64,000 bases of DNA from Agromyces sp. S2-1-8. GTDB lineage: Bacteria > Actinomycetota > Actinomycetes > Actinomycetales > Microbacteriaceae. This document shows positions 19,257 through 28,300 of the stretch, piece after piece. The stretch is taken from assembly GCF_021129215.1 (NCBI RefSeq), contig NZ_JAJOLP010000001.1, forward strand, positions 2,666,001 to 2,730,000. The letters are read 5' to 3'. The first letter of the stretch is position 1. Each line of letters opens with the position of its first letter. The notes under the pieces are model-generated. The model was not told where the DNA came from, ran no database searches, and saw only the letters and a list, made by a program, of their open reading frames with translations. The position numbers were made by a program, and so were the translations under genes.

Positions 19257-20771
19257 ATGGCTGACTACGTCCTCGCGATCGACCAGGGCACGACGAGCTC
19301 GCGGGCGATCATCTTCGACAAGGCCGGATCGATCGTCGCCACGGGGCAGCTCGAGCACGAGCAGATCTTCCCGAAGGCCGGCTGGGTCGAGCACGACCCG
19401 GCCGAGATCTGGCGCAACACGCGCGAGGTGATCGGTCAGGCGCTCGGCAAGGCCGACCTGACCCGGCACGACATCGCGGCGGTCGGCATCACCAATCAGC
19501 GCGAGACCGCTGTGGTGTGGGATCGCCACACCGGCGAACCCGTCTACAACGCGATCGTCTGGCAGGACACCCGGACGCAGCCCATCGTGGACCGGCTCGC
19601 CGCCGACGGCGGCGTCGAGCGCTTCACGCACAAGGTCGGCCTGCCGCTCGCGACCTACTTCTCGGGCACGAAGGTGGTCTGGATCCTCGAGAACGTCCCG
19701 GGCGCCCGGGAGCGCGCGGAGGCCGGCGACCTGCTGTTCGGAACGACCGACTGCTGGGTGCTCTGGAACCTCACCGGCGGCCATGAGGGCGGCGTGCACG
19801 CGACGGATGTCACGAACGCGAGCCGCACGATGTTCATGGACCTCGAGACGCTGCAGTGGGACGACGAGATCCTCGCCGCCTTCGACGTACCGCGCTCGAT
19901 GCTGCCCGAGATCAAGAGCTCGTCCGAGGTCTACGGAACGGTCGAGCCGTCGAGCCTGCTTCGGGAGGTGCCGGTCGCCGGCATTCTCGGCGACCAGCAG
20001 GCCGCGACCTTCGGCCAGGCCGCCTTCGACCCGGGAGAGTCGAAGAACACCTACGGCACGGGCAACTTCCTGATCTTCAACACCGGAACCGAGATCGTCC
20101 ACTCGAAGAACGGACTGCTCACCACCCTCGGGTACCAACTCGGATCGGACGCCCCGCACTACGCCCTCGAGGGTTCCATCGCGGTGACCGGTTCGCTGAT
20201 CCAGTGGCTGCGCGACAACCTCGGCCTCATCTCGTCGGCCGCCGAGGTCGAAGAACTCGCGAAGTCGGTCGAGGACAACGGCGGCGCCTACTTCGTGCCC
20301 GCGTTCTCGGGCCTGTTCGCCCCGTACTGGCGACCCGACGCGCGCGGTGCACTCGTCGGCCTCACCAGGTTCGTCAACAAGGGCCACATCGCTCGTGCGG
20401 CGCTCGAGGCCACGGCATTCCAGACGCGCGAGGTCCTCGACGCCGTCAACGCCGATTCGGGCGTCGAGTTGACCGAGCTCAAGGTCGACGGCGGCATGAT
20501 CGCGAACAACACGCTCATGCAGTTCCAGGCCGACATCCTGGGCGTGCCCGTGGTGCGTCCTGTCGTCGCCGAGACGACGGCCCTCGGCGCGGCCTACGCG
20601 GCCGGTCTCGCGGTCGGATTCTGGGCGAACCTCGACGAGCTCCGCGCCAATTGGCAGGAGGACTCGCGTTGGGAGCCGACCATGGGGGCCGAAGAGCGCG
20701 ATCGCCGCCTGCGGCTCTGGAAGAAGGCGGTGACGAAGACCTTCGACTGGGTCGACGACGACGTCGAGTGA
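19257..20771 (+). CDS. glpK: GlpK: glycerol kinase
   Basis: This 504-residue FGGY kinase converts glycerol and ATP to glycerol 3-phosphate. It opens with [15 protein letters not shown] (phosphate loop), then [23 protein letters not shown] with the catalytic Asp, [11 protein letters not shown], and [11 protein letters not shown] near the C-terminus. Length equals the family norm. A GAGAGGAA-type ribosome-binding site precedes the ATG. It is second in the glpFK operon and ends at a 14-bp hairpin terminator. No glpD lies nearby, so glycerol 3-phosphate oxidation is encoded elsewhere. Confidence 0.95.
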   Translation: MADYVLAIDQGTTSSRAIIFDKAGSIVATGQLEHEQIFPKAGWVEHDPAEIWRNTREVIGQALGKADLTRHDIAAVGITNQRETAVVWDRHTGEPVYNAIVWQDTRTQPIVDRLAADGGVERFTHKVGLPLATYFSGTKVVWILENVPGARERAEAGDLLFGTTDCWVLWNLTGGHEGGVHATDVTNASRTMFMDLETLQWDDEILAAFDVPRSMLPEIKSSSEVYGTVEPSSLLREVPVAGILGDQQAATFGQAAFDPGESKNTYGTGNFLIFNTGTEIVHSKNGLLTTLGYQLGSDAPHYALEGSIAVTGSLIQWLRDNLGLISSAAEVEELAKSVEDNGGAYFVPAFSGLFAPYWRPDARGALVGLTRFVNKGHIARAALEATAFQTREVLDAVNADSGVELTELKVDGGMIANNTLMQFQADILGVPVVRPVVAETTALGAAYAAGLAVGFWANLDELRANWQEDSRWEPTMGAEERDRRLRLWKKAVTKTFDWVDDDVE

Positions 20772-20782
20772 CCGACGACGAT

Positions 20783-20813
20783 CGCGGGCCCCGTGGATGC
20801 CACGGGGCCCGCG
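20783..20813. terminator. Bidirectional terminator hairpin
   Basis: A 14-bp perfect stem (20783-20796 with 20800-20813) and 3-nt loop lie between the convergent glpK and trpD genes. There is no T-tract, as is common in high-GC actinobacteria. Confidence 0.8.
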
Positions 20814-20832
20814 TCGTGCGTCGAGCCGGGGG

Positions 20833-21885
20833 TCACCGCCTGGTCGCGGCGATCCATTCCTCGAGCTTCGCCGCCGCGGCACCGCCGTCGATCGCCTCTT
20901 CGGCGACCGCCATCTTGTCGCGGAAGCGATCGAGGATCGGCCGCTGGAACTGATTCGGATCTTTCGCGAGGTCGAACGAGACGAGGCCCGCGGCGGCGTT
21001 CAGCACCACGATGTCGCGGATCGGCCCGCGCGCGCCCGCGAGCACCTCGTGCACGATCGCGGCGTTGTGCGCGGCGTCGCCGCCCATGAGCTGGTCGATC
21101 GTCGCCCGGGCGATGCCGAGGTCGCGGGGGTCGAGGTCGTGCTCCTTCACGGTGCCGCCCGAGACCTCCCACACGTGCGAGTGGCCGGTCGTCGTCAATT
21201 CGTCGAGTCCGTCGTCACCCCGGAACACGAGCGCCGTGGCGCCGCGCGTCTGGAAGACGCCGACGATGAGTGGCACCCGATCGAGGTGGGCGACGCCGAC
21301 GGCCGAGGCCTCGGGCCGGGCGGGGTTGCACAGCGGGCCGAGGAAGTTGAACACCGTCGCGATTCCGAGCTGCGCCCGCACCGCGCCGGCGTGCCGGAAG
21401 CCGGGATGGAAGGCGGCCGCGTAGGCGAACGTGATGCCGGCGTCCTCGAGGACGGAGGCGACCCGCTCGGGGGCGAGCGCGAGATCGAGGCCGAGCGCCG
21501 CGAGCACGTCGGACGAGCCGGACGCGCTGCTCGCGGCGCGATTGCCGTGCTTGATGACGGGAACACCCGCCGCAGCCGCAACGATCGACGCCATCGTGGA
21601 CACGTTCACCGTGCCGAACCGGTCGCCGCCGGTGCCCACGATGTCGAGCGCCATCGGATCGGCGGGCAATGGGACCGCGTGATCGAGGACGGCATCGCGG
21701 AAGCCGACGATCTCGTCGACCGTCTCGCCCTTGATGCGCAGCGCGACGAGGAACGCGGCGAGCTGCGCCTCGGTGGCCTCCCCCGTCATGACCTGCTCCA
21801 TGCACCAGGCGGCGTCGGAAACGCTCAGGTCTTCACCCTGCAGGAGGGAGTTCAGGATCTCTGGCCAATTCTGGTGCGAAGGCAT
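20833..21885 (-). CDS. trpD: TrpD: anthranilate phosphoribosyltransferase
   Basis: A 350-residue enzyme that joins anthranilate to PRPP in tryptophan synthesis. Key motifs are [17 protein letters not shown] (PRPP-binding GTGGD, about 80-96), [15 protein letters not shown] (about 112-126) and [13 protein letters not shown]. The ATG at 21885 was chosen because TAGGAT ends 7 nt upstream (leaderless). A longer start at 21912 lacks signals. No other trp genes adjoin. Its position facing ctaE-qcrCAB is the arrangement also found in mycobacteria. Confidence 0.94.
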   Translation of the reverse strand: MPSHQNWPEILNSLLQGEDLSVSDAAWCMEQVMTGEATEAQLAAFLVALRIKGETVDEIVGFRDAVLDHAVPLPADPMALDIVGTGGDRFGTVNVSTMASIVAAAAGVPVIKHGNRAASSASGSSDVLAALGLDLALAPERVASVLEDAGITFAYAAAFHPGFRHAGAVRAQLGIATVFNFLGPLCNPARPEASAVGVAHLDRVPLIVGVFQTRGATALVFRGDDGLDELTTTGHSHVWEVSGGTVKEHDLDPRDLGIARATIDQLMGGDAAHNAAIVHEVLAGARGPIRDIVVLNAAAGLVSFDLAKDPNQFQRPILDRFRDKMAVAEEAIDGGAAAAKLEEWIAATRR

Positions 21886-21892
21886 GCTGCCG

Positions 21893-21898
21893 ATCCTA
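21893..21898 (-). promoter_or_regulatory. -10 element (TAGGAT) of leaderless trpD
   Basis: TAGGAT on the minus strand ends 7 nt before the trpD ATG at 21885. No ribosome-binding site is present between them. Confidence 0.6.
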
Positions 21899-22013
21899 TC
21901 CGCCCGATTCACGGCGGATTCTCGGGCGTTGCTCAGTGCGACTTAGGGTTCCCTAACCTCCGCCGCTGCGACACGGCCCCGGATGATGACGAAAACTCCG
22001 GCGCGATTTCGGC

Positions 22014-22019
22014 CATAAT
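22014..22019 (+). promoter_or_regulatory. -10 element (CATAAT) of ctaE-qcrCAB
   Basis: CATAAT is followed by 7 nt (GGGGAGC) and the GTG at 22027. It supports a leaderless start at GTG rather than translation from the ATG at 22018, which overlaps the -10. Confidence 0.6.
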
Positions 22020-22026
22020 GGGGAGC

Positions 22027-22662
22027 GTGACGAGCACCTCAATCACTTATCAGGCGAGCGCGCCCGTGATCAATCGACCGAACACCGTCGCGGTGGGCAC
22101 GATCGTCTGGCTGGGCAGCGAGGTCATGTTCTTCGCGGGACTCTTCGCGATCTACTTCACGCTGCGGTCGACCTCACCCGACCTCTGGGCGTTCGAGGCC
22201 GATCGGCTGAACTTCCCGTTCTCGCTGACGAACACGATCATCCTCGTGCTCTCGTCGTTCACCTGCCAGTTCGGCGTGTTCGCGGCCGAGCGCCTCCAGC
22301 CGTACCGCACGGGTCCGTGGTGGAACCCGGCCAAGTGGGGCATGGTCGAGTGGTTCTTCCTCACCTACGCCATGGGTGCGATCTTCGTCTCGGGTCAGAT
22401 CTGGGAGTACGCGACGCTGGTCTCCGAGGGCATCTCGATCGACTCGAACTCGTACGGCTCGGCCTTCTACCTGACGACCGGCTTCCACGGCCTGCACGTC
22501 ACCGGCGGCCTCCTCGCGTTCCTGCTCGTCATCGGCCGGGTGTTCGCCGTCAAGAACTTCGGTCACCGTGAGGCCACCAGCGCGATCGTCGTCTCGTACT
22601 ACTGGCACTTCGTCGACGTGGTCTGGATCGGCCTGTTCCTCGTGATCTACGTCCTGAAGTAG
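22027..22662 (+). CDS. ctaE: CtaE: cytochrome aa3 oxidase subunit III
   Basis: A 211-residue membrane protein with five predicted helices, the short actinobacterial subunit III. Recognisable segments are [15 protein letters not shown] (about 27-41), the FHGLHVTGG motif (about 156-164) and the closing [16 protein letters not shown] typical of the family. It stabilises the oxidase core. The GTG start is set by the CATAAT box 7 nt upstream. It is the first gene of ctaE-qcrC-qcrA-qcrB, the standard actinobacterial order linking the oxidase to the bc1 complex. Confidence 0.93.
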   Translation: MTSTSITYQASAPVINRPNTVAVGTIVWLGSEVMFFAGLFAIYFTLRSTSPDLWAFEADRLNFPFSLTNTIILVLSSFTCQFGVFAAERLQPYRTGPWWNPAKWGMVEWFFLTYAMGAIFVSGQIWEYATLVSEGISIDSNSYGSAFYLTTGFHGLHVTGGLLAFLLVIGRVFAVKNFGHREATSAIVVSYYWHFVDVVWIGLFLVIYVLK

Positions 22663-22710
22663 GCCCGCCCGATGCGTCAGTCCAGCAAGCCCGTGAACAG
22701 GAAGAACCAC

Positions 22711-23505
22711 ATGACCCGCCAGAAGCGACGCGCCGGCCGCCGGCATCCGCTCGCCACCGTCGCGCTCCTCGCCCTGGGCCTCGTCTTCACCGGCGGTGCG
22801 TACGCGGCGCTCAGCGCCGGCACCGTCGCCCAGGCAGAGGACGACCCGACCTCGCAGCAGACGATCGACGAGGGCGAGAAGCTCTTCCAGGCGAACTGCG
22901 CGACGTGTCACGGCATCGACGCCCAGGGCACCGACACGGGTCCGAGCCTGATCGGCGTCGGCGCCGCCGCCGTCGACTTCCAGGTGGGCACCGGCCGCAT
23001 GCCGATGCAGATGCAGGGACCGCAGGCGCCGCAGAAGCCCCCGCAGTTCAACGACGAGCAGGTCAAGCAGCTCGCCTACTACGTCGCCTCGCTCGGCCCC
23101 GGCCCCGAGATCCCCGCCGACCACCTCGTCAACGGCGGCGGCGACGCGGCGAACGGCGCAGAGCTCTTCCGCATCAACTGCGCGATGTGCCACAACGTGG
23201 CCGGCGCCGGCGGTGCTCTCACGGAGGGCAAGTTCGCTCCCCCGCTCACCGAGGTCACGGGCGTCCACATCTACGAGGCGATGGTCACCGGCCCGCAGAA
23301 CATGCCGGTCTTCAACGACCTCAACATCTCGCCCGAGGACAAGCGCGACATCATCACGTACCTCAAGTACGTCCAGGACAACCGTTCGCCCGGCGGATTC
23401 GAGCTCGGCTCGCTCGGCCCGGTCTCGGAGGGCCTGTTCATCTGGATCTTCGGTCTCGGCACCATCGTCGCGATCACCGTGTGGATCACGGCGAAGTCCA
23501 ACTAG
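22711..23505 (+). CDS. qcrC: QcrC: dihaem cytochrome c subunit of the bc1 complex
   Basis: A 264-residue membrane-bound cytochrome with two haem-binding CxxCH motifs, CATCH and CAMCH, in two successive cytochrome c domains. An N-terminal membrane helix follows the basic stretch RQKRRAGRRH, and a C-terminal helix (LFIWIFGLGTIVAITVWI) anchors the end. This diheme form replaces separate cytochrome c and links the bc1 complex directly to the aa3 oxidase. ATG 22711 has AGGA 8 nt upstream and was preferred to the in-frame ATG at 22672. It is 48 bp after ctaE. Confidence 0.93.
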   Translation: MTRQKRRAGRRHPLATVALLALGLVFTGGAYAALSAGTVAQAEDDPTSQQTIDEGEKLFQANCATCHGIDAQGTDTGPSLIGVGAAAVDFQVGTGRMPMQMQGPQAPQKPPQFNDEQVKQLAYYVASLGPGPEIPADHLVNGGGDAANGAELFRINCAMCHNVAGAGGALTEGKFAPPLTEVTGVHIYEAMVTGPQNMPVFNDLNISPEDKRDIITYLKYVQDNRSPGGFELGSLGPVSEGLFIWIFGLGTIVAITVWITAKSN

Positions 23506-23542
23506 CGGCAGCCCGGCACGAAGAAGACCCAGAAGGAGAACC

Positions 23543-24619
23543 ATGGCACAGGACGACCACAGCGGCGCGGAAGTCGCCGCTGCAGACTCGTCGCACGCCG
23601 CGCACGACTCGAACGTTTCGCCGGGCACCGCGGTGATCGCCGCCGACGCGTTCGAGAATCCCGGATTCCCGCCGCACCGGCCCCGGGTGACCGATGAGGA
23701 CCCGAAGCGCGACAAGCGCGCCCAGCGCACCGTCTACACGCTCTTCTACCTGTCGATCCTCGGCAGCATCTGGGCGATCGCGGCGTACATGCTCTTCCCG
23801 ATCGAGTCCAACGACGTCGGCATGGTCCGCCTGAACAACATGTTCTTCGGCCTCGGTGCGACGCTCGCCCTGCTCGGCATCGGCTTCGGCGTGGTGCACT
23901 GGGGCAAGGCGGTCATGGCCGAGGTGGAGCTCGCCGACGAGCGGCACCCCATCGGCGGTTCGCCCGAGACCCAGGCCGCCGCGGCGCAGGTGTTCGCCGA
24001 CGCTGACCGGGAGTCGGGCTTCACGCGACGCACCGCGATCCGCAACAGCCTCATCGGCGCCCTGCTGGTGTTCCCCCTCCCCGCGATCGTGCTCTTCCGC
24101 GGCTTCGCCCCGCAGGACGAGAACCCCGTCGAGCTGCTCAGCCACACGATGTGGCAGAAGGGCAGCCGGCTCACGCTCGACCCGTCGGGCACGCCGATCA
24201 AGGCCGCCGACGTCACCATCGGCAGCGCCTTCCACGTGATCCCCGAGGGGCTCGCCGAGCTCGAGCACGGCAAGCTCGAGGCGAAGGCCAAGGCCGCCGT
24301 CCTGCTCATGCGCCTCGACCCTGCCGAGCTCAACGAGCTGCCCGATCGCAAGGACTGGTCGTACGACGGCATCGTCGCGTACTCCAAGATCTGCACGCAC
24401 GTCGGTTGCCCCGTCGCCCTGTACGAGCAGCACACGCACCACCTGCTGTGCCCGTGCCACCAGTCGCAGTTCGACGTCACGAACCACTGCGAGGTCATCT
24501 TCGGCCCGGCCAAGCGCCCGCTGCCGCAGCTGCCGATCACCGTCGACGACGAGGGCTACCTCGTCGCACGAAGCGACTTCACCGAACCCGTCGGCCCGAG
24601 CTTCTGGGAGCGCCATTGA
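23543..24619 (+). CDS. qcrA: QcrA: Rieske iron-sulfur subunit of the bc1 complex
   Basis: A 358-residue Rieske protein of the actinobacterial type. A long N-terminal part carries three membrane helices (about 70-90, 105-125 and 165-185). The C-terminal Rieske domain binds the 2Fe-2S cluster through CTHVGC and CPCHQS (residues about 286-312). It passes electrons from menaquinol to QcrC. AAGGAG precedes the ATG at 23543. The stop overlaps the TTG start of qcrB (TTGA), so the two are co-translated. Confidence 0.94.
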   Translation: MAQDDHSGAEVAAADSSHAAHDSNVSPGTAVIAADAFENPGFPPHRPRVTDEDPKRDKRAQRTVYTLFYLSILGSIWAIAAYMLFPIESNDVGMVRLNNMFFGLGATLALLGIGFGVVHWGKAVMAEVELADERHPIGGSPETQAAAAQVFADADRESGFTRRTAIRNSLIGALLVFPLPAIVLFRGFAPQDENPVELLSHTMWQKGSRLTLDPSGTPIKAADVTIGSAFHVIPEGLAELEHGKLEAKAKAAVLLMRLDPAELNELPDRKDWSYDGIVAYSKICTHVGCPVALYEQHTHHLLCPCHQSQFDVTNHCEVIFGPAKRPLPQLPITVDDEGYLVARSDFTEPVGPSFWERH

Positions 24620-26223
24620 GCACCGCACCGTCCGCCACCGCGCCGCAGAAGCGGTCGTTCACTGCGGCAGCCTCCGTCTACGTCAACGAGCGCACGAGCC
24701 TCGCGGGCTTCGTGAAGGAGCTCGGTCGCAAGGCCTTCCCCGACCACTGGTCGTTCCTGCTCGGTGAGGTCGCGCTCTTCAGCTTCGTGGTCGTGCTGAT
24801 CTCGGGCACCTTCCTGACGTTCTTCTTCCAGGCGTCGATGGCCGAGGTGCACTACAACGGCTCGTACGTTCCTCTCAAGGGCGTCGAGATGTCGGTCGCG
24901 ATGGCGTCGACCCTCGATATCTCCTTCGACATCCGCGGCGGCCTCTTCGTGCGCCAGATGCATCACTGGGCCGCGCTGCTCTTCGTCGCCGCCATCGGCC
25001 TGCACATGCTGCGCATCTTCTTCACGGGTGCGTTCCGCAAGCCGCGCGAGCTGAACTGGGTGATCGGCTTCACGCTCTTCATCCTCGCGATGGCAGAGGG
25101 CTTCACCGGTTACTCGTTGCCCGACGACCTGCTCTCGGGCAACGGCCTCGCGATCATCAACGGCATGATCAAGGGCATCCCCGTCGTGGGCACCTGGACC
25201 TCGTTCCTCCTCTTCGGCGGAGAGTTCCCGGGCACCGCGATCGTCGGTCGCCTCTACACGCTGCACATCCTGCTGCTCCCGGCCCTCGTCGTCGCGCTCG
25301 TGGCGATCCACCTCGTGTTCGTCGTCGTGCACAAGCACACGCAGTATGCAGGCCCCGGCAAGACCCAGCAGAACGCGGTGGGCCCGCCCATCCTGCCGAT
25401 CTACGCGGCCAAGGCCGGCGGCTTCTTCTTCATCATCTTCGGCGTGCTGGCGCTCATCGCCTCGATGTTCACGATCAACCCGATCTGGAACTACGGGCCA
25501 TACGACCCCTCCCCCGTCTCCGCGGGCACCCAGCCCGACTGGTACATCGGCTTCGCCGACGGCGCCCTCCGTCTCGTGCCGCCCGGCTGGGAGTTCGTCT
25601 GGCTCGACCGCACGTGGTCGTTCAACATCATCGTGCCGATCCTCGTGCTCGGCGGCTTCATCATGGCGGTGCTGATCTACCCGTTCATCGAGGCCTGGGT
25701 GAAGGGCGACAAGCGCGAGCACCACATCGCCGACCGCCCGCGGAACGCGCCGACCCGCACCGCGATCGGCGCAGCCGGTGTCACGTTCTACGCGGGCCTC
25801 TGGGCCGCGGCGAGCTCCGACATCCTGGCGACCCACTTCTCGCTCACGATGGAGGGCGTGATCCACGCGCTTCAGGCCGTCGTCATCATCGGACCGTTCA
25901 TCGCGTACTTCATCACGAAGCGCGTGTGCATCGCCCTGCAGAAGAAGGATCGCGAGATCGTGCTGCACGGCTACGAGTCGGGCCGCATCGTGAAGCTGCC
26001 CGGCGGCGAGTTCATCGAGGTGCACCAGCCGCTCGACGAGTACGACCGATGGAAGCTCGTGGACTTCGAGACCTACGAGCCGCTCATGATCCGGCCGAAC
26101 GCGCGCGGCAAGATCACCGTCGGCCAGCGCGTCCGCGCCTCGCTGTCGCGCTGGTTCTTCGAGGACCGCATCGCGCCGGTCACCAAGGGCGAGCTCGAGG
26201 CCGGCCACGACGGCCACCACTGA
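24616..26223 (+). CDS. qcrB: QcrB: cytochrome b subunit of the bc1 complex
   Basis: A 535-residue cytochrome b with haem-ligand His in VRQMHHWAALLF and LYTLHILLLPALV..AIHLVF, and the quinol-site PDW motif in TQPDWYIGFADG. A long actinobacterial C-terminal extension beyond the last helices is charged and soluble. The start is TTG at 24616: it overlaps the qcrA stop and GGGAG lies 5 nt upstream. No ATG or GTG fits before the conserved N-terminal region. It forms the menaquinol-oxidising core with QcrA and QcrC. Confidence 0.94.
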   Translation: MSTAPSATAPQKRSFTAAASVYVNERTSLAGFVKELGRKAFPDHWSFLLGEVALFSFVVVLISGTFLTFFFQASMAEVHYNGSYVPLKGVEMSVAMASTLDISFDIRGGLFVRQMHHWAALLFVAAIGLHMLRIFFTGAFRKPRELNWVIGFTLFILAMAEGFTGYSLPDDLLSGNGLAIINGMIKGIPVVGTWTSFLLFGGEFPGTAIVGRLYTLHILLLPALVVALVAIHLVFVVVHKHTQYAGPGKTQQNAVGPPILPIYAAKAGGFFFIIFGVLALIASMFTINPIWNYGPYDPSPVSAGTQPDWYIGFADGALRLVPPGWEFVWLDRTWSFNIIVPILVLGGFIMAVLIYPFIEAWVKGDKREHHIADRPRNAPTRTAIGAAGVTFYAGLWAAASSDILATHFSLTMEGVIHALQAVVIIGPFIAYFITKRVCIALQKKDREIVLHGYESGRIVKLPGGEFIEVHQPLDEYDRWKLVDFETYEPLMIRPNARGKITVGQRVRASLSRWFFEDRIAPVTKGELEAGHDGHH

Positions 26224-26254
26224 CTCGCTGACTGACGGATTCGGGCACCGGGCC

Positions 26255-27112
26255 ATGTCGATCGATTCGACCTGGCTTCGGTGCCCGAACTGTTTCAGCG
26301 ATCTCGCCCCCGTCGGTGACCGCACGTTCGGCTGCACGAACGGCCATCGGTTCGACCGGTCGAAGTACGGGTTCCTCACGCTCCTGCCACCGAAGGCGCC
26401 ACGCACGGTCGGCGACGACCGGTCGATGCTCGACGCACGCGCCGCGCTGCTCGGCTCGGGTGCGTACCAACCGATCTCCGACGCGCTCGCACGTCTCGCA
26501 CAGGCCTCCGCCGGCTCGTCGGATGCCGCCCCGCGCATCGCCGACCTGGGATGCGGCACCGGTCACTACTCGGCCGAGCTGGCCCGGGTCATCCCAGACG
26601 CGCGCTTCCTCCTCGCCGACCGCTCCCCCGATGCCGTTCGCGCGAGTCTCCGCGCCCTGCCAGGTGAGACGGGTGTCGTGCTCGACATCTGGCGGCCACT
26701 CCCCCTTCGCTCGTCGACGGCCGACTTGGTGCTCAACGTGTTCGCGCCGAGGAACGGCGCCGAGTTCGCGCGGATCCTGCGCCCGGGTGGCCGGCTTCTC
26801 GTGATCGTGCCCACAGAACGGCACCTGCGCGAGCTTCGCGTGGCCGGGCTCATGCTCGATGTTCCGCCCGGCAAGTCGGGTCGCCTCGTGGAGCAGCTCG
26901 CGGTCGACGGCTTCACTGCCTCGGACGTGCATTCGCTCGAGTACGACCTCGGCGTGGACGCCGCCGGTCGTCGACTGCTCGCGGGAATGGGCCCCGCCGC
27001 GCATCACTCGGGTGCAGAGGCTGCGGCTGCGGTCGAACCGGACGCCGCGCCGGCGAACGTGACGGTCTCCGTCGAGCTGCTCGAGTTCCAGCGGTCGGCG
27101 TCGGCGGCCTGA
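26255..27112 (+). CDS. RlmA/TlrB-type 23S rRNA guanine methyltransferase
   Basis: A 285-residue SAM-dependent methyltransferase. An N-terminal zinc finger (CPNC at about 10-13, then CTNGHRFD at about 27-34) precedes the class I fold with DLGCGTGHYS (about 97-106). The sequence SKYGFLTLLPP after the zinc finger is characteristic of the RlmA family, which methylates G745 or G748 in helix 35 of 23S rRNA. Members acting at G748 (TlrB) contribute to tylosin and mycinamycin resistance. Which base is modified here cannot be told. It follows qcrB by 31 bp. Confidence 0.85.
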   Translation: MSIDSTWLRCPNCFSDLAPVGDRTFGCTNGHRFDRSKYGFLTLLPPKAPRTVGDDRSMLDARAALLGSGAYQPISDALARLAQASAGSSDAAPRIADLGCGTGHYSAELARVIPDARFLLADRSPDAVRASLRALPGETGVVLDIWRPLPLRSSTADLVLNVFAPRNGAEFARILRPGGRLLVIVPTERHLRELRVAGLMLDVPPGKSGRLVEQLAVDGFTASDVHSLEYDLGVDAAGRRLLAGMGPAAHHSGAEAAAAVEPDAAPANVTVSVELLEFQRSASAA

Positions 27113-27157
27113 CGCGCGCTTGGTGCATTCGTCTCCCGCTGGGGCGATACTTGCACC

Positions 27158-27823
27158 ATGGACGATTGCTGCGTCGATGCAGCAGATGGCGCAGACCGCT
27201 ACGAGCCGGTGTTCACCGGACGCTTCGCCGAGCGAATCGCCCGGCGGTATGCGAAGGACGGACTGACGCCCCCCGAGCGGCGCATCGTCGAGTTCCTGGC
27301 CGACGAGGTCGGCGTGCAGGGCGCCACCGTGCTCGAGATCGGCGGGGGCATCGGCGAGATCCAGATCGAGTTGATCAAGCGCGGCGCATCCGCCTCCGTG
27401 AACCTCGAGCTCTCGAGCGCCTATGAAGAGGTGGCCGGGCGGGTCGCCGCGAAGGCCGGTACGGCGCATGCCATGACTCGGCGCATCGGCGTCGACCTCG
27501 CGCTGCATCCGGAGGCCGTCGACGTGGCGGACGTGGTGATCCTCCATCGGGTCGTCTGCTGCTATCCCGACGCGACCCGCCTGCTCGCGGCTGCCGCAGG
27601 ACGAGCACGCCGAGTGGTCGTCTTCACCCACCCGCCTCGCGATCCGCTGACCAGGCTCGCCGCGGCATCCGGAAATCTGCTCATGCGGCTGCAGCGAAAG
27701 ACCTATCGCGGCTACGTGCACTCGCCCGATGCGATGGTCGCCGTGCTCGAACACCGCGGATTCGAGGCGCGCTACCGCCAGCGGGCCGGGTCGTGGCGCG
27801 TGGTCGGGGCAGTACGCGCTTGA
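27158..27823 (+). CDS. Class I SAM-dependent methyltransferase
   Basis: A 221-residue protein with a class I methyltransferase core: VLEIGGGIGEIQIEL (about 59-73) for SAM, an acidic residue in VNLELS after the next strand, and VADVVILHRVVCCYPD as strand 4. A GYVHSP segment near the C-terminus may contact substrate. The N-terminus has Cys4 and Cys5. Substrate is unknown. It looks distantly like magnesium-protoporphyrin methyltransferases but lacks their signatures. GATACT ends 6 nt before the ATG, suggesting a leaderless transcript. It ends at a hairpin terminator. Confidence 0.78.
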   Translation: MDDCCVDAADGADRYEPVFTGRFAERIARRYAKDGLTPPERRIVEFLADEVGVQGATVLEIGGGIGEIQIELIKRGASASVNLELSSAYEEVAGRVAAKAGTAHAMTRRIGVDLALHPEAVDVADVVILHRVVCCYPDATRLLAAAAGRARRVVVFTHPPRDPLTRLAAASGNLLMRLQRKTYRGYVHSPDAMVAVLEHRGFEARYRQRAGSWRVVGAVRA

Positions 27824-27832
27824 CCCCGATAA

Positions 27833-27871
27833 CGGCGGAAGCCCCGGACCATTGGTCCGGAGCTTCCGCCG
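27833..27871. terminator. Terminator hairpin between methyltransferase and ctaF
   Basis: Arms 27833-27850 and 27854-27871 pair over 18 positions with one mismatch around a 3-nt loop. It lies between convergent genes and can end transcription from both sides. Confidence 0.8.
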
Positions 27872-27883
27872 TCGAGACGATGC

Positions 27884-28300
27884 TCAGCGCGCGAAGTTGC
27901 CGCGATAGTACTCGTAGACCCAGCCGACGAGGCTGATCACGCCGATGCCGACCGCGATGAAGGAGATCCAGAAGCCGACGGCGAGGCCGAGGAACATGAG
28001 CGCCGCAGCGCCGGCGAGCATGATCGGCCACCAGCTCCACGGGCTGAAGAAGCCCAGCTCGGCGTCACCGTCGTCGATGTTCGCGTCGAGACGGTCTTCG
28101 GGAAGCTCCGCACCCTGGGCGCTGTGCACCCGGCCGAGGTAGAACGCGATGAAGGCGGCGAGGATCGCGCTGAGCGTGATCGCGATCGAACCCGCCCATT
28201 CGGGCTGGCCGTACTCGAGCGTGGTCCACACCCAGTAGACCCCGGCCATGATCAGGAAGAAGACCGCGAGGATCCAGAACAGGATGACGTTGGCGCGCAT
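27884..28300 (-). CDS. ctaF: CtaF: cytochrome c oxidase subunit IV (actinobacterial)
   Basis: A 138-residue protein with four membrane helices, the subunit found only in actinobacterial aa3 oxidases. The conserved ends are the N-terminal [15 protein letters not shown] and the C-terminal GWVYEYYRGNFAR. A central acidic loop (ANIDDGDAELGF) leads to SPWSWWPIML. The ATG shares one base with the ctaD stop (TAATG), so the two are co-translated. It completes ctaC-ctaD-ctaF. Confidence 0.92.
   Translation of the reverse strand: MRANVILFWILAVFFLIMAGVYWVWTTLEYGQPEWAGSIAITLSAILAAFIAFYLGRVHSAQGAELPEDRLDANIDDGDAELGFFSPWSWWPIMLAGAAALMFLGLAVGFWISFIAVGIGVISLVGWVYEYYRGNFAR

Noticed and set aside
18357-20882. 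841-codon minus-strand open frame
   Set aside because: It is antisense to glpF and glpK, with a composition typical of high-GC shadow frames (Arg, Asp, Val) and no motif.
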